Translations under genes and position numbers: made by a program
Assembly: GCA_021613335.1 (NCBI GenBank)
Contig: JAJTWR010000021.1
Location: 2,872,001 to 2,936,000 of the forward strand
DNA from: Whitmania pigra
Taxonomy: Eukaryota > Annelida > Clitellata > Hirudinida > Haemopidae
Direction: 5' to 3'
Length of the DNA: 64,000 nucleotides
Notes under the pieces: model-generated
Database searches by the model: none
Told to the model about the DNA's origin: nothing
What the model saw: the letters and a program-made list of their open reading frames with translations, nothing else
Shown here: positions 10,931 through 22,012 of the stretch, piece by piece
Layout: each line of letters opens with the position of its first letter
Numbering within the stretch: position 1 is the first letter of the stretch

Positions 10931-11235
10931 TAGTTTAGAGTTTGGGTATGAGTTAGGTTAATAATTTAATATTAGTTCACTTCGGCTTGTTTTCTGGATA
11001 TATTTTTGACGAAATAGCTATTTTTAGGCTGGTGAAGTGCATTACAAGAATTTTCAAATTATTATAATATTTCATTATTTATATTTTTAATTTTGCAAAT
11101 AAAAAAATATTTTGTTGTTTTCTAAAAGTTAATTTTTATTTCTTGTAGGCAAGACCACGGTTGGTCTTGACTCATCTTATGAATAATTGATGAGACAGAT
11201 CACCACTGCAAAAAACTCGCATATGCCTCTAAATA

Positions 11236-11443
11236 GGTGACCTGTCAATATAGCCCAGCGACAAAATAGTCCCGTCAAAACATCCCCGTCAATGTAACTT
11301 TATAAAAAAAAATATTTATATGAGTTGAAGACATTAACCGATAACTGATTTCAAATTTGATTAAATGAAATAAGTTTTATGTTTTGATGGTGCTATTTTG
11401 ACGGGGCTATTTTGTCGCCGGGCTATTATGACGGGGTGCCCTG
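11236..11443. repeat. palindromic MITE with CCCCGTCAAAATAGC motifs
   Basis: Left and right ends are long imperfect inverted repeats made of short motifs: GCGACAAAATAGTCCCGTC on the left, GACGGGGCTATTTTGTCGCC on the right, ending GGGGTGCCCTG. A TAAAT duplication may flank it. Partial relatives lie at 18776-19005 and 21256-21347. Non-coding. Confidence 0.65.
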
Positions 11444-11449
11444 TAAATA

Positions 11450-12385
11450 ACAAACTTCGGCATGTTTTGCAGCTTGGTATTGGAGGCGCAGTTCTATTTA
11501 GTTTAAATTAGCGTTGAGTCTGCAAAGTATTATCCAACTTTGGCTATTTTCCTATCAATGACAGTGGCTACCCTTGAACCGCAGATAGCTGGCAGTCCTA
11601 CGGCATTGAACGCTCATATTCAAACTGCTCCTAGGTACTCAATTAAAAACTCATCTTTATTTAGGAATACATTTATTACAATTGATTAGATGGTTTGAGA
11701 CCATTCATTACAAAACCAGACTTTGCTTTGACTCTGTTTTATTAATTTTTGCTTAAAGTTTACTTGTTATGCTTTATTCATTATCAATTTTTTCAGATTA
11801 TGCCTATGGGTCATCCACAAAAGTCATCAAATCGGGGGGAAGGGGCCCGCCAAAAGCGGACTAATGAGAACAGGGAGGAGGGTATTTACTTTTGCGAAAA
11901 AGTACTTACACTTTAAAAACGCTTATACAATAATTAATAAATATATAATAAGTGATTGTTTAATACATTAAGTAATGCTTTGTTATAACATATATTGATA
12001 TTAGATAAAATACTTATATATAAAATAACTTAATTAGTGACTACCTTAATTGACTAAACGGTATACAACTTTTATGAGGATCCAATTAGAATGTGGATGC
12101 ACTATATCAGTCCAGCGAACAGGCACAAAGGATTCGTCAATAAAAGTCGTCCACAAAGTTTTCCGGTTTTTGAATCCCTCTTTTCCCTTGGCCCCAAATG
12201 TCCGACAACAAACATATTAATCTAATCTTCCTGTTTGATTGGTTCTGTGCTAATAAACTTTCCCTAAATTAAAAAAATTACATCTTGTTTCATTCTAGGG
12301 CCAAACCCACCCCACAAACACTCCGAGGTTTCATTAAATTTAAATGTTGTTATTAATTAATTAATTAATTAATCGTGCACCAAAC
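11450..12385. other. no gene seen
   Basis: AT-rich, with two GTCxTCCACAAA-bearing stretches (near 11812 and 12147) in the same orientation that may be worn DNA-transposon ends. No reading frame or splice pattern I can support. Confidence 0.35.
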
Positions 12386-12520
12386 TGTAAATTTTTGGAT
12401 GTATGGTTAGATGAGCATGTGACTTGGTCATATCATATAAATTATGTCTTATCCAAGATTTCAAAAAATAAGAGTTACAATGTGTTCAATTTTCCAAAGG
12501 ATTACTTGGGGTAACCGGTT
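12386..12520 (+). pseudogene. LINE RT C-terminal scrap
   Basis: The frame reads KFLDVWLDEHVTWSYHINYV and then LSKISKN, the thumb-side motif FLGVxIDexLTWxxHI of CR1/jockey reverse transcriptases. Compare the fuller LINE at 37.6-38.4 kb. A tandem ATTA run precedes it. The following 12520-13255 is unassigned AT-rich sequence. Confidence 0.55.
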
Positions 12521-13319
12521 CTTTGACGTAGTTATGCATAGAAGAAATGCTTAGGTTGAAAATAGCGATGTACAAGAAGCTGGCTCCCGATGTATATTGA
12601 TGTTAATAGCGGTTAAAAATAGATTCAGCTATGTTGGGCCTCTCTAGCCAGCAGTGTTTGCAACTTTAAAGTTTTTCATAAAGCTGAGTAAGAAATTTGT
12701 CGCTAGAGTTACACAGCAAAAATACTCGGATTATCTTCACAGTTAAATTGTTCAGAAAGGTAGGATGAATTAATTTAAACCAAAAGGTATTAATTCATGA
12801 GACATGTTAAATTTGATTAGATTACTGCGGCCTGTTTACGTACCGCTAAAATTGATAGCTTTACTAGCAGGAAGCCAAAAGGATATTAAGCTGTGTTATT
12901 TTCAGGCTACCTTTTCATATAGATATCTAAACAAATTTTCTTATATTTTGAATCGCTTCTTATTCGGAGCTCGAAACTTAATAACATTCAATTACTTAAA
13001 ATTGTCTGTGGTTTACTAGTATTAACAAGAAATCCTTATGTGCAAGAGTTTATGAAATGATTTCTCTTGAAATGCTTTTGCTTAAAATGAGAGATAAAAT
13101 AAAATTCAAATTGGACATTCGAAAATATTTCTATTGTGCTACGTCATACATTTTCTGGGTCAGGTGCATCGTACTTCAATCTGCATATTCACATTTTTAT
13201 TTTACATCGCGATTTTACCACATATTCGATTTTTACATACCACGTCTTGCACGCATACCAATAAGGCTAGCAGGTCGAGAGTCCATTGTTAAAAGCCTGT
13301 GTTATGACGCTAGCAGGTC

Positions 13320-13955
13320 CAAAAATCTTTTTAACTACTCAACCAATGTAAAAGTAAATTACACAGAAATAATCTACAAGCATTAATTTTGAAATCGCAC
13401 TGTCCAGATTTTTAAATTTTTCGTTTAAATTTGAAAAACTTTTTCGAAAAACAACAAAATACGACAACTTCATGGTCAAAATTCTTTTTAGTTGCTGAGC
13501 CAATGTCAAAATAAATTACACCAAAATAATCATCAAACATTCCTCTTAAAATCACACTGACCAGACTTTTAATTTTGTTTCGTAATTTGTTGCAAACTTG
13601 CATAATTTTTTCAATTTAATCAACTTTTCCGAAAAACAACAAAATGCGACAACTTCACGGTCAAAAATCTTTTTAGTTGCTTAGCCAATGTCAAAATAAA
13701 TTACACCAAAATAATCATCAAACATTCCTCTTAAAGTCGCCCTGGCCAGTTTTTTAATTTTTGTGTTTAAATTTGCATAATTGTTATGTAACTTTTCTGA
13801 AAAAACAAAATGCAACAATTGATCAAAAATCTTTTTAACGACTCAACCAATGTCAAAATAAATTACACCAAAATAATCATCAAACATTCATCTTAAAATC
13901 ACAATGGCCAGATTTTTAATTTTGTTCCGAAATTCGTTGTAAACTTGCATTACTT
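13320..13955. repeat. minisatellite, period about 170-185 bp
   Basis: About four diverged units, each with a CAATGTCAAAATAAATTACA core followed by CCAAAATAATCATC, then a CCAGA..TTTTTAATTTT block. The other copy of the host repeat has only one partial unit here, so the array expanded within this copy or contracted in the other. Confidence 0.8.
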
Positions 13956-16057
13956 ATCAGCAACGTTTCCACTAATTATTTTAATCAAATCGAAGTGACA
14001 CGATTTGTTTTAAGCTTCAAATCATTATTTGTAATTATAATACGCCAACCTAATACGCTCATTTGTAAATATATTGTAGCTTAGATATGTATTTTTTATG
14101 ATTGGTTTTATCGGCTTTAAATTTGTTATATTTTTAATGAAAATAGCATATCGACCTCAACTTTTGTATCTGATTCTGCCACCAAGTTGAGTTACTCTAC
14201 ATTGCAACCTGCAGGCTCTTTATTCTCATCGGTGAAGATCAATGAATAATTAAATTTAGATAATATGCTGATACTTAGCTTTGTAAACGATAAACCTGTC
14301 TATGGTTTTTGTAAAATAACAGTTTTTCATATAATCTCGAACTGGAACATAATACAAACAAACAAATATCTGTCATCATTTATATTAAAAAATAATAAGT
14401 CAGATATTTTATAGTAAAAATAACTTTTGGTTGACTTATTATGTGAACATCATTTGCTAATGACATTGAGTTTAGTGTCACCAAGATTATCCCTGGAATT
14501 AACTTCGGTTTTGTGATTCAGTGAATTATTATTTCTTAGACGTTTAAACTGCAAACCATTGCAAGCACCTCTGAAGTTAAGCATCCAAATGGAAAGTTGA
14601 ACACAGAGTTCATTGCAATGCATTTTTTTAAACAACTTTATTGTTTTATTGAAATCGTGTAATCGCTACAAATTTGGGAAAAAATTCAATGCTGAATAAA
14701 GGAATCAATTAGATTCTATAATGGTGGAGGGCATCGAAGAAAATATTTCGAGGGCATATCACTTCAATGAAACTTTGTTGAGCGTGGTACATGGATCTTT
14801 GGCACAAACATGCATATAAGTTTCAGCACTTCAGCATGTTGAGCAGGGATGTAATTTCCCCCCTTGACTTTAGACTGGACATTGGTCAAGAGATTCGGGA
14901 TCATAAATATATTATTAAATATAAGATTCAATTATTCAAACAATGGTGGATTGCCCAACCCTAATAATATAAATTCTTCGGACAGGAATAAATCATTAGA
15001 CAATCTGTGGAACGGGAGTAGCCGCGGCTGGACTTGCATGTTCCTTTATGTGGCTCTCACATGTTATGCTTCAGTCGCTAAGTTGCATTAAATATAAGAC
15101 TGTTAACAATTAATAATTTCATTGACATTAATCTGGCAATAATTAACAATCAATTAATTGTTTAAAAACAAGTAAATTGAAAACAAAATGAGAATCAAAC
15201 TTAATTCATTGAACAATTTTTTTTATTATGCCAGGAATAACTGGGATTAATGTTAGCATGTGGAACCTTAATAATGTTAAATTAACTGTTATTATTATTG
15301 TTCAGTTCAATGATTCATTATGTAGGTTTAGACCAACCAGTCTTTTAAGAAGACTACTTCTACGCAATGTCGGGCACTTCATTCACAACCGGATGTTCTG
15401 AACTGCCTCTCAAGTGATATAGATGTGGGTGGTATGCATATTACCATACAAACAAAAGATCACGAGTTTGGAAAATGACAAGCATTAGCTTTCCACCATA
15501 GAGGATCAATAACTAATTTTTAACCGTTATCAGTAACCGCAAAACTTTTGGTTCTTCTCTGAACTTCACAGTCTTCATGCTCTGATTCTGAATCATTACG
15601 AGTCGATACCCATCCACATTGGTTCAGCAAGTAATTAGGGTAAATAATTTAATTGTCTTGAAATCAATTAATCGCTAACAATTCTTAAGGCCAATCTAAT
15701 TGTTAGACATTCCTTAACATGGGCAGCCCTTATTAAATGCCAACTTGAATTCTAACTCATCAACTTACATAATTCGAAAACCTCTGAGGAGAAACTCAGA
15801 GGAGGGATCAAAAGAAATTAGACTATCTGAGTAGCAGGTGTGACTGATAAATGGCTGTAAAGTGATTAACTTTATGTGGCGTGGCATAAGTAGCACATCA
15901 ATCCATAAGATGGAATACTATATGTTTTTCTCTGCATTCATTGATAACATTAATTATATTAATAATTTATGATATAAAGGTCACTTGAGTTCAATAATAA
16001 GTAATAACAATTTATTGATCCAGGATGAGGTATTGCATGATGTAAAATAATAGATGG

Positions 16058-16120
16058 TTTTTATTTTTATTTATTTATTTATTTGATTAAAGTCGATTGC
16101 ATAACTAAGACGATTTGAAC
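16058..16120 (-). repeat. LINE/SINE tail-only insertion
   Basis: ATTTATTTATTTGATTAAAG..GCATAACTAAGACGATTTGAAC is the shared 3' tail (minus-strand sense). The flanks AATAGATGG and AATATGATGG resemble a worn duplication. The hairpin stem has decayed here. Confidence 0.55.
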
Positions 16121-17559
16121 AATATGATGGACGGGACAAGTCACATTATTTATGATAATGTTGAAGAAGAGATTATGGGATGACGGTATGATGAGGAGGA
16201 GTGACTGCAGGAATGAGCTGAGGAGTCCTTTCATCATCAAAGGATGAGACTTTCTTGTTTCCTCTATAATTTGTGATGTTTATAATTTATATACATTAAA
16301 ATTGCAATCCAGTAGTTTTATGTTTTTGATCCATAAAAATTACTATGGAGATTTTCAAGGTAACAAATTCACGACCATCAAATACTTAAGCAGGATTAAT
16401 CTATTTAACATTTTTGGAATAGAAACATTAAGTCTAAGTTATTATTTTTATTTATTATTGGTGATTGTTTTGTATTTTAGGACTACATAGAAGTAAGGTT
16501 CAACATTTCTCGGACTCATAACAAGTGTTTCATTTATAATGCTTTTGCATACATCCTGTGCTCAGGCAGTGATCCAAAAAAGTTATATACTTGCAGGAAA
16601 GTCTGAGACAGAAAATTGCCAATTTATTTGTGAAAGAGAACATTTCCATTTCTGCTTACAGTTCTGTAGAATAAGCTCCAGGAGACCACAAGGAGAAGCT
16701 TTGATAGTATGTGACAGTTGCTTCACATAGTTTCATAAGCGCTGTCAAAAAATTTAGTCCAAAACCGTGGAGGTTCCCTTCCCCCCAAAATACGTTCCTG
16801 CGAAGGAGCAAAGAACAATTGCGGAACCAGAGATCATTGAAGACTGGCGGGTGATGCCTCCGCGTTCATAAAGAACTGCATAAGTTGATGACAGTTTTTG
16901 TTACCTGGCAAGTCAGAACCCAAGAACGATCATTTCATCATTTTCCAAGGAAGGGGAAGGCAAACCCTAGCAAAACGTGAGGAGATGACCTTTTTTGGGT
17001 CTGATCCAAAGTCAGAGGGCCGTTTCCCCCTGCCCCCCACATATTACGTCTCTCTCAGAGCCATCAGTAAACAAGTTTTCACCCACTCTCGTGCTAGTTT
17101 ACTGGTATATTTATTAATAAAGTTTAACACTTGAACTTCGCATTTACATTTTTGAATGTGGTTAGCGCTGGCGTTATGCGACAATGTCGGTTACACAGCT
17201 CTCACGGGATGTTGTGAGATGAAGTCTTTACTCAATAATGAATGGTGATATATTATTATTATTATATATTAGTATATTATTATATTATGGGTCCAGGCCG
17301 ATCGATGAAATGATTTGAGGGTATTGAAATTGAGGTGAGGGCCTTCAAATCCAGAAAAACCACAATCTTAGTTGATTGTATCTCTTGGCAGTTGATGGCT
17401 GTAATGATAATTTGGTATGCTAGGGTAGTGAACGACTAGGGTAGTGGCTGATTTTGTAAATAGCTTGGGTGAATGAGATTGCGAAAATTATTGCATAAAC
17501 ACCCTGCTAGCGATTTGTAAGCAGCCTGCTAGCATTATTCAAATTTGCAATATGTTATG

Positions 17560-18120
17560 TTATGTTATTATGATACACGGGGAGTTCGCAAACCTAAAGT
17601 TAATTGATAAGTTATTGCACAATTTTATCACGATGTCATGTACCACTATCAATTCGACAGCAGTACCGCCGAAATGTTCGATAGCAAAGATACAAAACAT
17701 ATTATAACCTTAATAACACAAGAGCCTCGACACGAATCTCTGTAACCGACGACTTTTGAAGATTAGAAGGTTTGTTATGGCTGAGAATTCCACAAATGAA
17801 TTCCTCAGACATTGATTTAACTTTTTCAACCTCGGGCTTGTGAATGTTTTTGCACTTCACTGCTAACATCTCCATTCTCCGCTGCAATCCCATTCACACT
17901 CTGTGACATCTGCCGCTGAATTTAATTCGGCCATCTCCAACTCGAATCGTTCACCAGTGAACTGCCCAGTTTCTCCACCGATTCTTCAACACAATGAAGT
18001 TCTGGTCTCCATTAACTATTTACTCTGTTCCCTTTCCAATCAACACCAACAAGGCAATTGGACACAGAACTGGCCTATCGGAATCTGGCATGACTTCTTT
18101 GGTGTTCGCCCTTAATTCAT
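17560..18120. other. unassigned, possible LINE 5' part
   Basis: An open minus frame of about 60 residues (17893-17702, HKPEVEKVKSMSEEFICGIL) is not recognised. It may belong to the R2/NeSL-like LINE that starts just beyond, or be chance. Confidence 0.25.
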
Positions 18121-18129
18121 TATTGTTCT

Positions 18130-18795
18130 CATTCACAACATTGTCCATCCTTATGTGAAGCAAGACTCACACCTCAGACCGTTTTGCGAAGTGGTTCCAC
18201 CCAACAGCCTGACAACCCGACTAGGAGCTCGCACTTCTTCGAACGTTCGTTCCGCAACTGACTTATCGATTTCATCCTGTGCTGAGAACTTTCTTTTTGT
18301 TCTTAACAGTAATCTAACTTTGCGGATTCTGACGTTATTCAACATCCATTGCGTTCTTATTTTAGAGACCTCATACTCTTCCACCAGGGAACTTTGAGCT
18401 CTTACTGTAGAGGGCAACAGATGACATCCCTGGAGGTAGCCCAAGCCACGATCTGATGTATCTGCTAACTTTGCTCTCTAATCCTTTGACTGTGGGCAAA
18501 CCGATCTCATAGATCGTCAATGGCCACAGCAGCCTTGGGAGAAAAACAAACTGGAACAACCACACCTTAAACCGTTGACCCGCTACAACAAGCGAGATGT
18601 CGCTGCAGACTTTTCCTTTAACAAGGACTTAAGGGCAAGACTTCTTGACTTCGTAGGTTTAAAAGCCATTCGGCACCACCCAAGAAGGCCATTGAACTTG
18701 TTCAAAGTGTTCTGAACTGCCGGTCTTCTATTCATTACTAGGGTGGTGTCATCCATAAACGCTTTCACTGAAGGTATATAGAGCCCCATCAAAAC
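18130..18795 (-). pseudogene. R2/NeSL-like LINE reverse transcriptase, palm to C-terminal domain
   Basis: Minus frames read, in order, KAFMDDTTLVMN (RT catalytic xxDD motif, both Asp present), FNGLLGWCRMAFKPTKSRSL, then LLWPLTIYEIGLPTVKGLES, KVSRYIRSWLGLPPG and SSVALYSKSSK, and a SLVEEYEVSKIRTQ block. This order is that of R2/NeSL-like ORFs, in which the domain after RT leads to a zinc knuckle and a restriction-like endonuclease. Frameshifts break it and a MITE has replaced the region upstream of FMDD. Confidence 0.7.
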
Positions 18796-19005
18796 ATCCT
18801 CGTCAATGTATCATTTATTTATTTGATTATAGTCCTTTGCATAACTGAGTTGATTTGGACCCGACAATGTATCTTTATGAGAAAATATTTATATGAGTTG
18901 AAGACATTAACCGATAACTGATTTTAAATTCGATTAAATGAAATGAGTTTTATGTTTTGATGGTGCTGTTTTGACGCGGCTATTATGACGGGGTGCCATG
19001 GAGGA
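18776..19005. repeat. MITE copy 2, interrupted by a tail insertion
   Basis: Shares with 11236-11443 the body (GAGTTGAAGACATTAACCGA and onward) and the right end GACGGGGTGCCATGG. Its outermost left motif is lost. The 50 bp insertion at 18813-18862 sits inside it, and the other copy shows the uninterrupted sequence. Confidence 0.65.
18813..18862 (-). repeat. LINE/SINE tail-only insertion, 50 bp
   Basis: An 11 bp duplication, GTCAATGTATC at 18802-18812 and GACAATGTATC at 18863-18873, brackets a bare tail (minus-strand sense: GGTCC..GGACTATAATC, then AAATAAATAAAT). The empty site is seen in the sister MITE at 11.3 kb. Confidence 0.8.
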
Positions 19006-19339
19006 GTGCTCTATGCAGCCAGGCATGCCTGGAATACCTCCCTTCTGAATCGATGTATCAATGTATTTATTTGCAAAACATACTCAGTGAGCCTCGATGC
19101 AATCAAAGAGAAAAATAGTTTCCCTTCTACATTCAACAGCGAAATAGGTCTGAATTAATTTAGGCGAAGGGAGTCCCGTTCCTTCGGTATATAGACGCCT
19201 TCTGCGTATATAATATGTATTATTATAATAATAAGATTATATTAATAATGAAATAAATAAAATTTGATTTAAGATTCTTTTAAGTGACTCTGATTTTTCC
19301 AGATCCATAGGTCAATAATATCCACATTCAGCTAAGCGC

Positions 19340-19930
19340 AGTGTTTTTGCCAGCATTCCCTTTTCGCAGTCTTGATGGTCGACTAAGCTTGACCCTTGGC
19401 CCTCTTGTGCTCTTCAAGACTTGATTCAGATCGAGGTCGTGTGAGCAGCTCTCTTTGTTTCTTTCTTTGACTGCCTCCTTGCAGTCATTGTTGCAATGCG
19501 GTACCAGAAGCCTTTTGCGATGCCCCTTATAGATTGGAGAGCTGTCTTTGGCTGCACTTGCGATGCGGTAGGTGATGAACCTCGTGTTCTCCTCCAGGTC
19601 ATTCGAAGATAGCTTCTAGTTGATGAAGGAGAGACTGCCTAGACAAGGAGTTCCAGTTAAATGTCCTCAGGTTTATTCTCGCCTGTCTCAGGTCCTTGTA
19701 GACCACTTTGTCGTCGATCGTCATCTGGATGAAAAGGTGATCGCTACCAAGGTTGTGCTGAGGACCTTCCATGTTGTTTTGGCCGCCCAATATGGAGAGG
19801 CCAGCGAGATGTCGATGGATGACGTACTGCCATTCTCTGCAATGTGAGTATTCTCATCTGAATGTGAGGATGCTGCCATGGGAGACATGTCGCCCGATTT
19901 GATATCCTCAAATTCTTAAATTATACTGCT
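19340..19930 (-). pseudogene. LINE AP-endonuclease fragment
   Basis: Minus frames read NGSTSSIDISLASP, then a GPQHNLGSDHLFIQMTI block, the endonuclease SDHxxI motif, then ARINLRTFNWNSL and a following spacer (IYKGHRKRLLVPHCNNDCKE). This is the C-terminal end of an APE domain and the start of the EN-RT linker in I/R1/jockey-group LINEs. It may be the same family as the RNase H LINE at 22.8-25.7 kb. Stops break it. Confidence 0.6.
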
Positions 19931-20654
19931 TTTTATAAATGTTTCTTGAAGCAAGATAACATCAGACAATTTGTTCAAGGAATTCAAAAAGAAATAGAAT
20001 TCACCCTTTTTCGGACAGATGGATCGATTAAGAAGTGCCTTCACATCCTATTCGGATACATAAAAACATCGGCTAAATACAAATGCAAATACTTCACACT
20101 AAATAATCTATCCCTACCCAGCAATTACAGGAATTAACTGGATGCAATAATAAACAGCTATGGGAGTTTGCTGATTTTTGCTGTATAATATTACATTGCC
20201 TTACATTGCAAATAAAACAATAATAAAGCTGGTGTTGTAGATTCAGTTGTTGTTGGAGCTGGTGTTAATGTTATTATTATATTGCAAATAAAACAAATAA
20301 AAACCTTACAAATATTCTAAATATAACAATATAAATTCAATCAATAATTTAATTATAAAAAATAAGAAAATTAATTTCGAATTTCGCTAAACTGAAAATT
20401 ATTTTTCCCCGTTTTGTCAGAAACTGAAGGGACGCCGAATACAGTATCGAAGCCGAAATTCGGTCTGTCTCTAATGTTTTGATCCAAGTTCACCATTGAA
20501 CCAGTGCACTGGGATGAGAAAATGTTATCTGCACTTGTAATCAAAATGAATCTTGCCATTCTTGAACCAGGAGGTTCCATAAGTACCAAATGCAGAAATA
20601 TGAAAAAAAATGCAGCATTTAATCTCATTCAGGATTAATATTTAATATTTATCA

Positions 20655-20815
20655 AATTTTCTTATCCGGGTAGGAGGTGAAGACACTTCTTGATAGATCC
20701 ACTACCCGAGGGCGCTCCCTGGCAGTGCAGGATGAGTTGCGAATAAGACACACAATGACTTGCTGTTACCGACGCATACAGCTATCCATTAGGCCAACCT
20801 GCACACCGGATTGGA
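20655..20815 (-). repeat. tRNA-derived SINE (family B)
   Basis: On the minus strand: GTGTGCAGGTTGGCCTAATGG (A-box-like), TTCGCAACTC (B-box-like), then CATCCTGCACTGCCAGGGAG and a body ending in AAGTGTCTTCACCTCC and TACCCGGATAAG. Two more copies lie in introns of the homeobox gene (58.42 and 61.12 kb). It does not carry the family A tail hairpin. Confidence 0.65.
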
Positions 20816-20828
20816 ACCCTTAACCAAA

Positions 20829-21130
20829 TTAAGTTAATAGGTTTTTGATACTACAAAAGCTCAAGCTGGTGCATGCACACTTCTGGAAAATAAGCTTGAA
20901 AGAAATCTGTGGTAACCATAATGTTAATGGAATTGTAGTGGCTTCCAAAAAAGCATTGAACTGGCATTCAAACCCGCAGCGTTTTTCCAGCATTTTGAAA
21001 CGTCCAGGTTGCATTGCTCTCACGTATTCCTTTATAAACATTATATGGGCAGGAAGTAGAAGTGTGGCTTTAAGTTCGTCACACACACTATCGGATTTAA
21101 TTTCATCTTGGGTAGATAATAAAACAATTT
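20829..21130 (-). pseudogene. possible hAT transposase fragment
   Basis: The minus frame holds LLPAHIMFIKEYVRAMQP, which fits the hAT pattern xxExLxxYxxVMxPLA, but the LQGE motif that should follow is missing. Both strands are open here, so this is tentative. Confidence 0.3.
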
Positions 21131-21255
21131 TTCACTGCTGAAAAATAGTATTGGTATTGAGTACCGCTAACTCAAAAAAGTAACGCGTATAAAAGTATTT
21201 GAGCAAAGCAAATATGACAGATTCTAAAAAAGCCAGCAGTTATCAAATCTGATGG

Positions 21256-21347
21256 TGACTCGTCATAACAGCCCGGCGACAAAATAGCCCCGTCAAAATA
21301 ACCTAGGTCAAAACAGCCTCGTCAATGTAGCCCAGGACGGAAAAATT
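21256..21347. repeat. MITE copy 3, one end only
   Basis: Contains AGCCCGGCGACAAAATAGCC and the CCCCGTCAAAATAAC and CTCGTCAATGTAGCCC motifs of the family at 11.24-11.44 kb. Only the end with stacked motifs remains. The following 21350-21990 has open frames on both strands that I do not recognise. Confidence 0.55.
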
Positions 21348-22012
21348 TTGTCAAAAAGCCGGCTGTGTACCAAAGACACAATATTATAAGCAGCTGCAGT
21401 CTAAAAGGAAAAAAATCCATAGAAAGAGCCAACCAAACGCAAATCTTTTGCTTTTTCCAGAAAGCTTTAACTAACACTTCTGAAAGTGAAATATGCACAT
21501 CTGCTGAAGAAGAATATTTCAGCAATGTGACTAGTGAGTTAGAAAATAAGGTTTTTTCTTCTATTACAAGTTCTTGAAGTTGGATAGAAATATCCCCAAA
21601 TAGTTGTTTGTTAGAGTTTTTCAAGAGGACACCACTCAAATTCGACACCATTTCAATCAAGAATTTATAAAGTTGTATATAAGAAATGTAGAATCAAGAA
21701 GAATCACGCATGGAGAATTTAATGAAAATTGGTCTCCGAATTTTGACGTAAAGTTGATAAAGGTAGTGGTGGTGCTTAAGATTGAGGATATGAAAATTTG
21801 GCTTTCTCCGTTGATAGAAATCAAATTTTACGAAGCTACATAACTTTGCCTTTTAATTTAGTTCTCTAGTTAATTAGGACTAGGTCTAAGGTATGAATGT
21901 TCTACAAGTCTTACAACTATTGAAATATTATTACATAAAGAATATGTAACATTTTGAATAAGTATTTCCCAAGTTTAATCCAAGTTCTCTTATGTTAGTT
22001 TTAGAGTGCAAC

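Larger units (their letters stand above)
13260..17542. repeat. large TIR-bounded repeat, copy 1
   Basis: This 4.3 kb unit aligns through most of its length with 29741-34858. It starts AATAAGGCTAGCAGG and ends CCTGCTAGCATTATTCAA, an inverted repeat, with a second GCTAGCAGG/CCTGCTAGC just inside each end. No transposase is recognisable. Copy 1 alone has the minisatellite at 13320-13950, about 360 bp near 14665-15025, and a tail insertion at 16058-16120. I infer a non-autonomous DNA transposon family of unknown class. Confidence 0.65.

Noticed and set aside
20371..20628. Minus-strand frame of 85 codons
   Set aside because: No motif, no codon pattern and no neighbours to support it; left unassigned.
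21322..21660. Minus-strand frame of 112 codons next to the MARVEL gene
   Set aside because: Both strands are open, no family was recognised and no splice pattern supports it; not reported as a gene.
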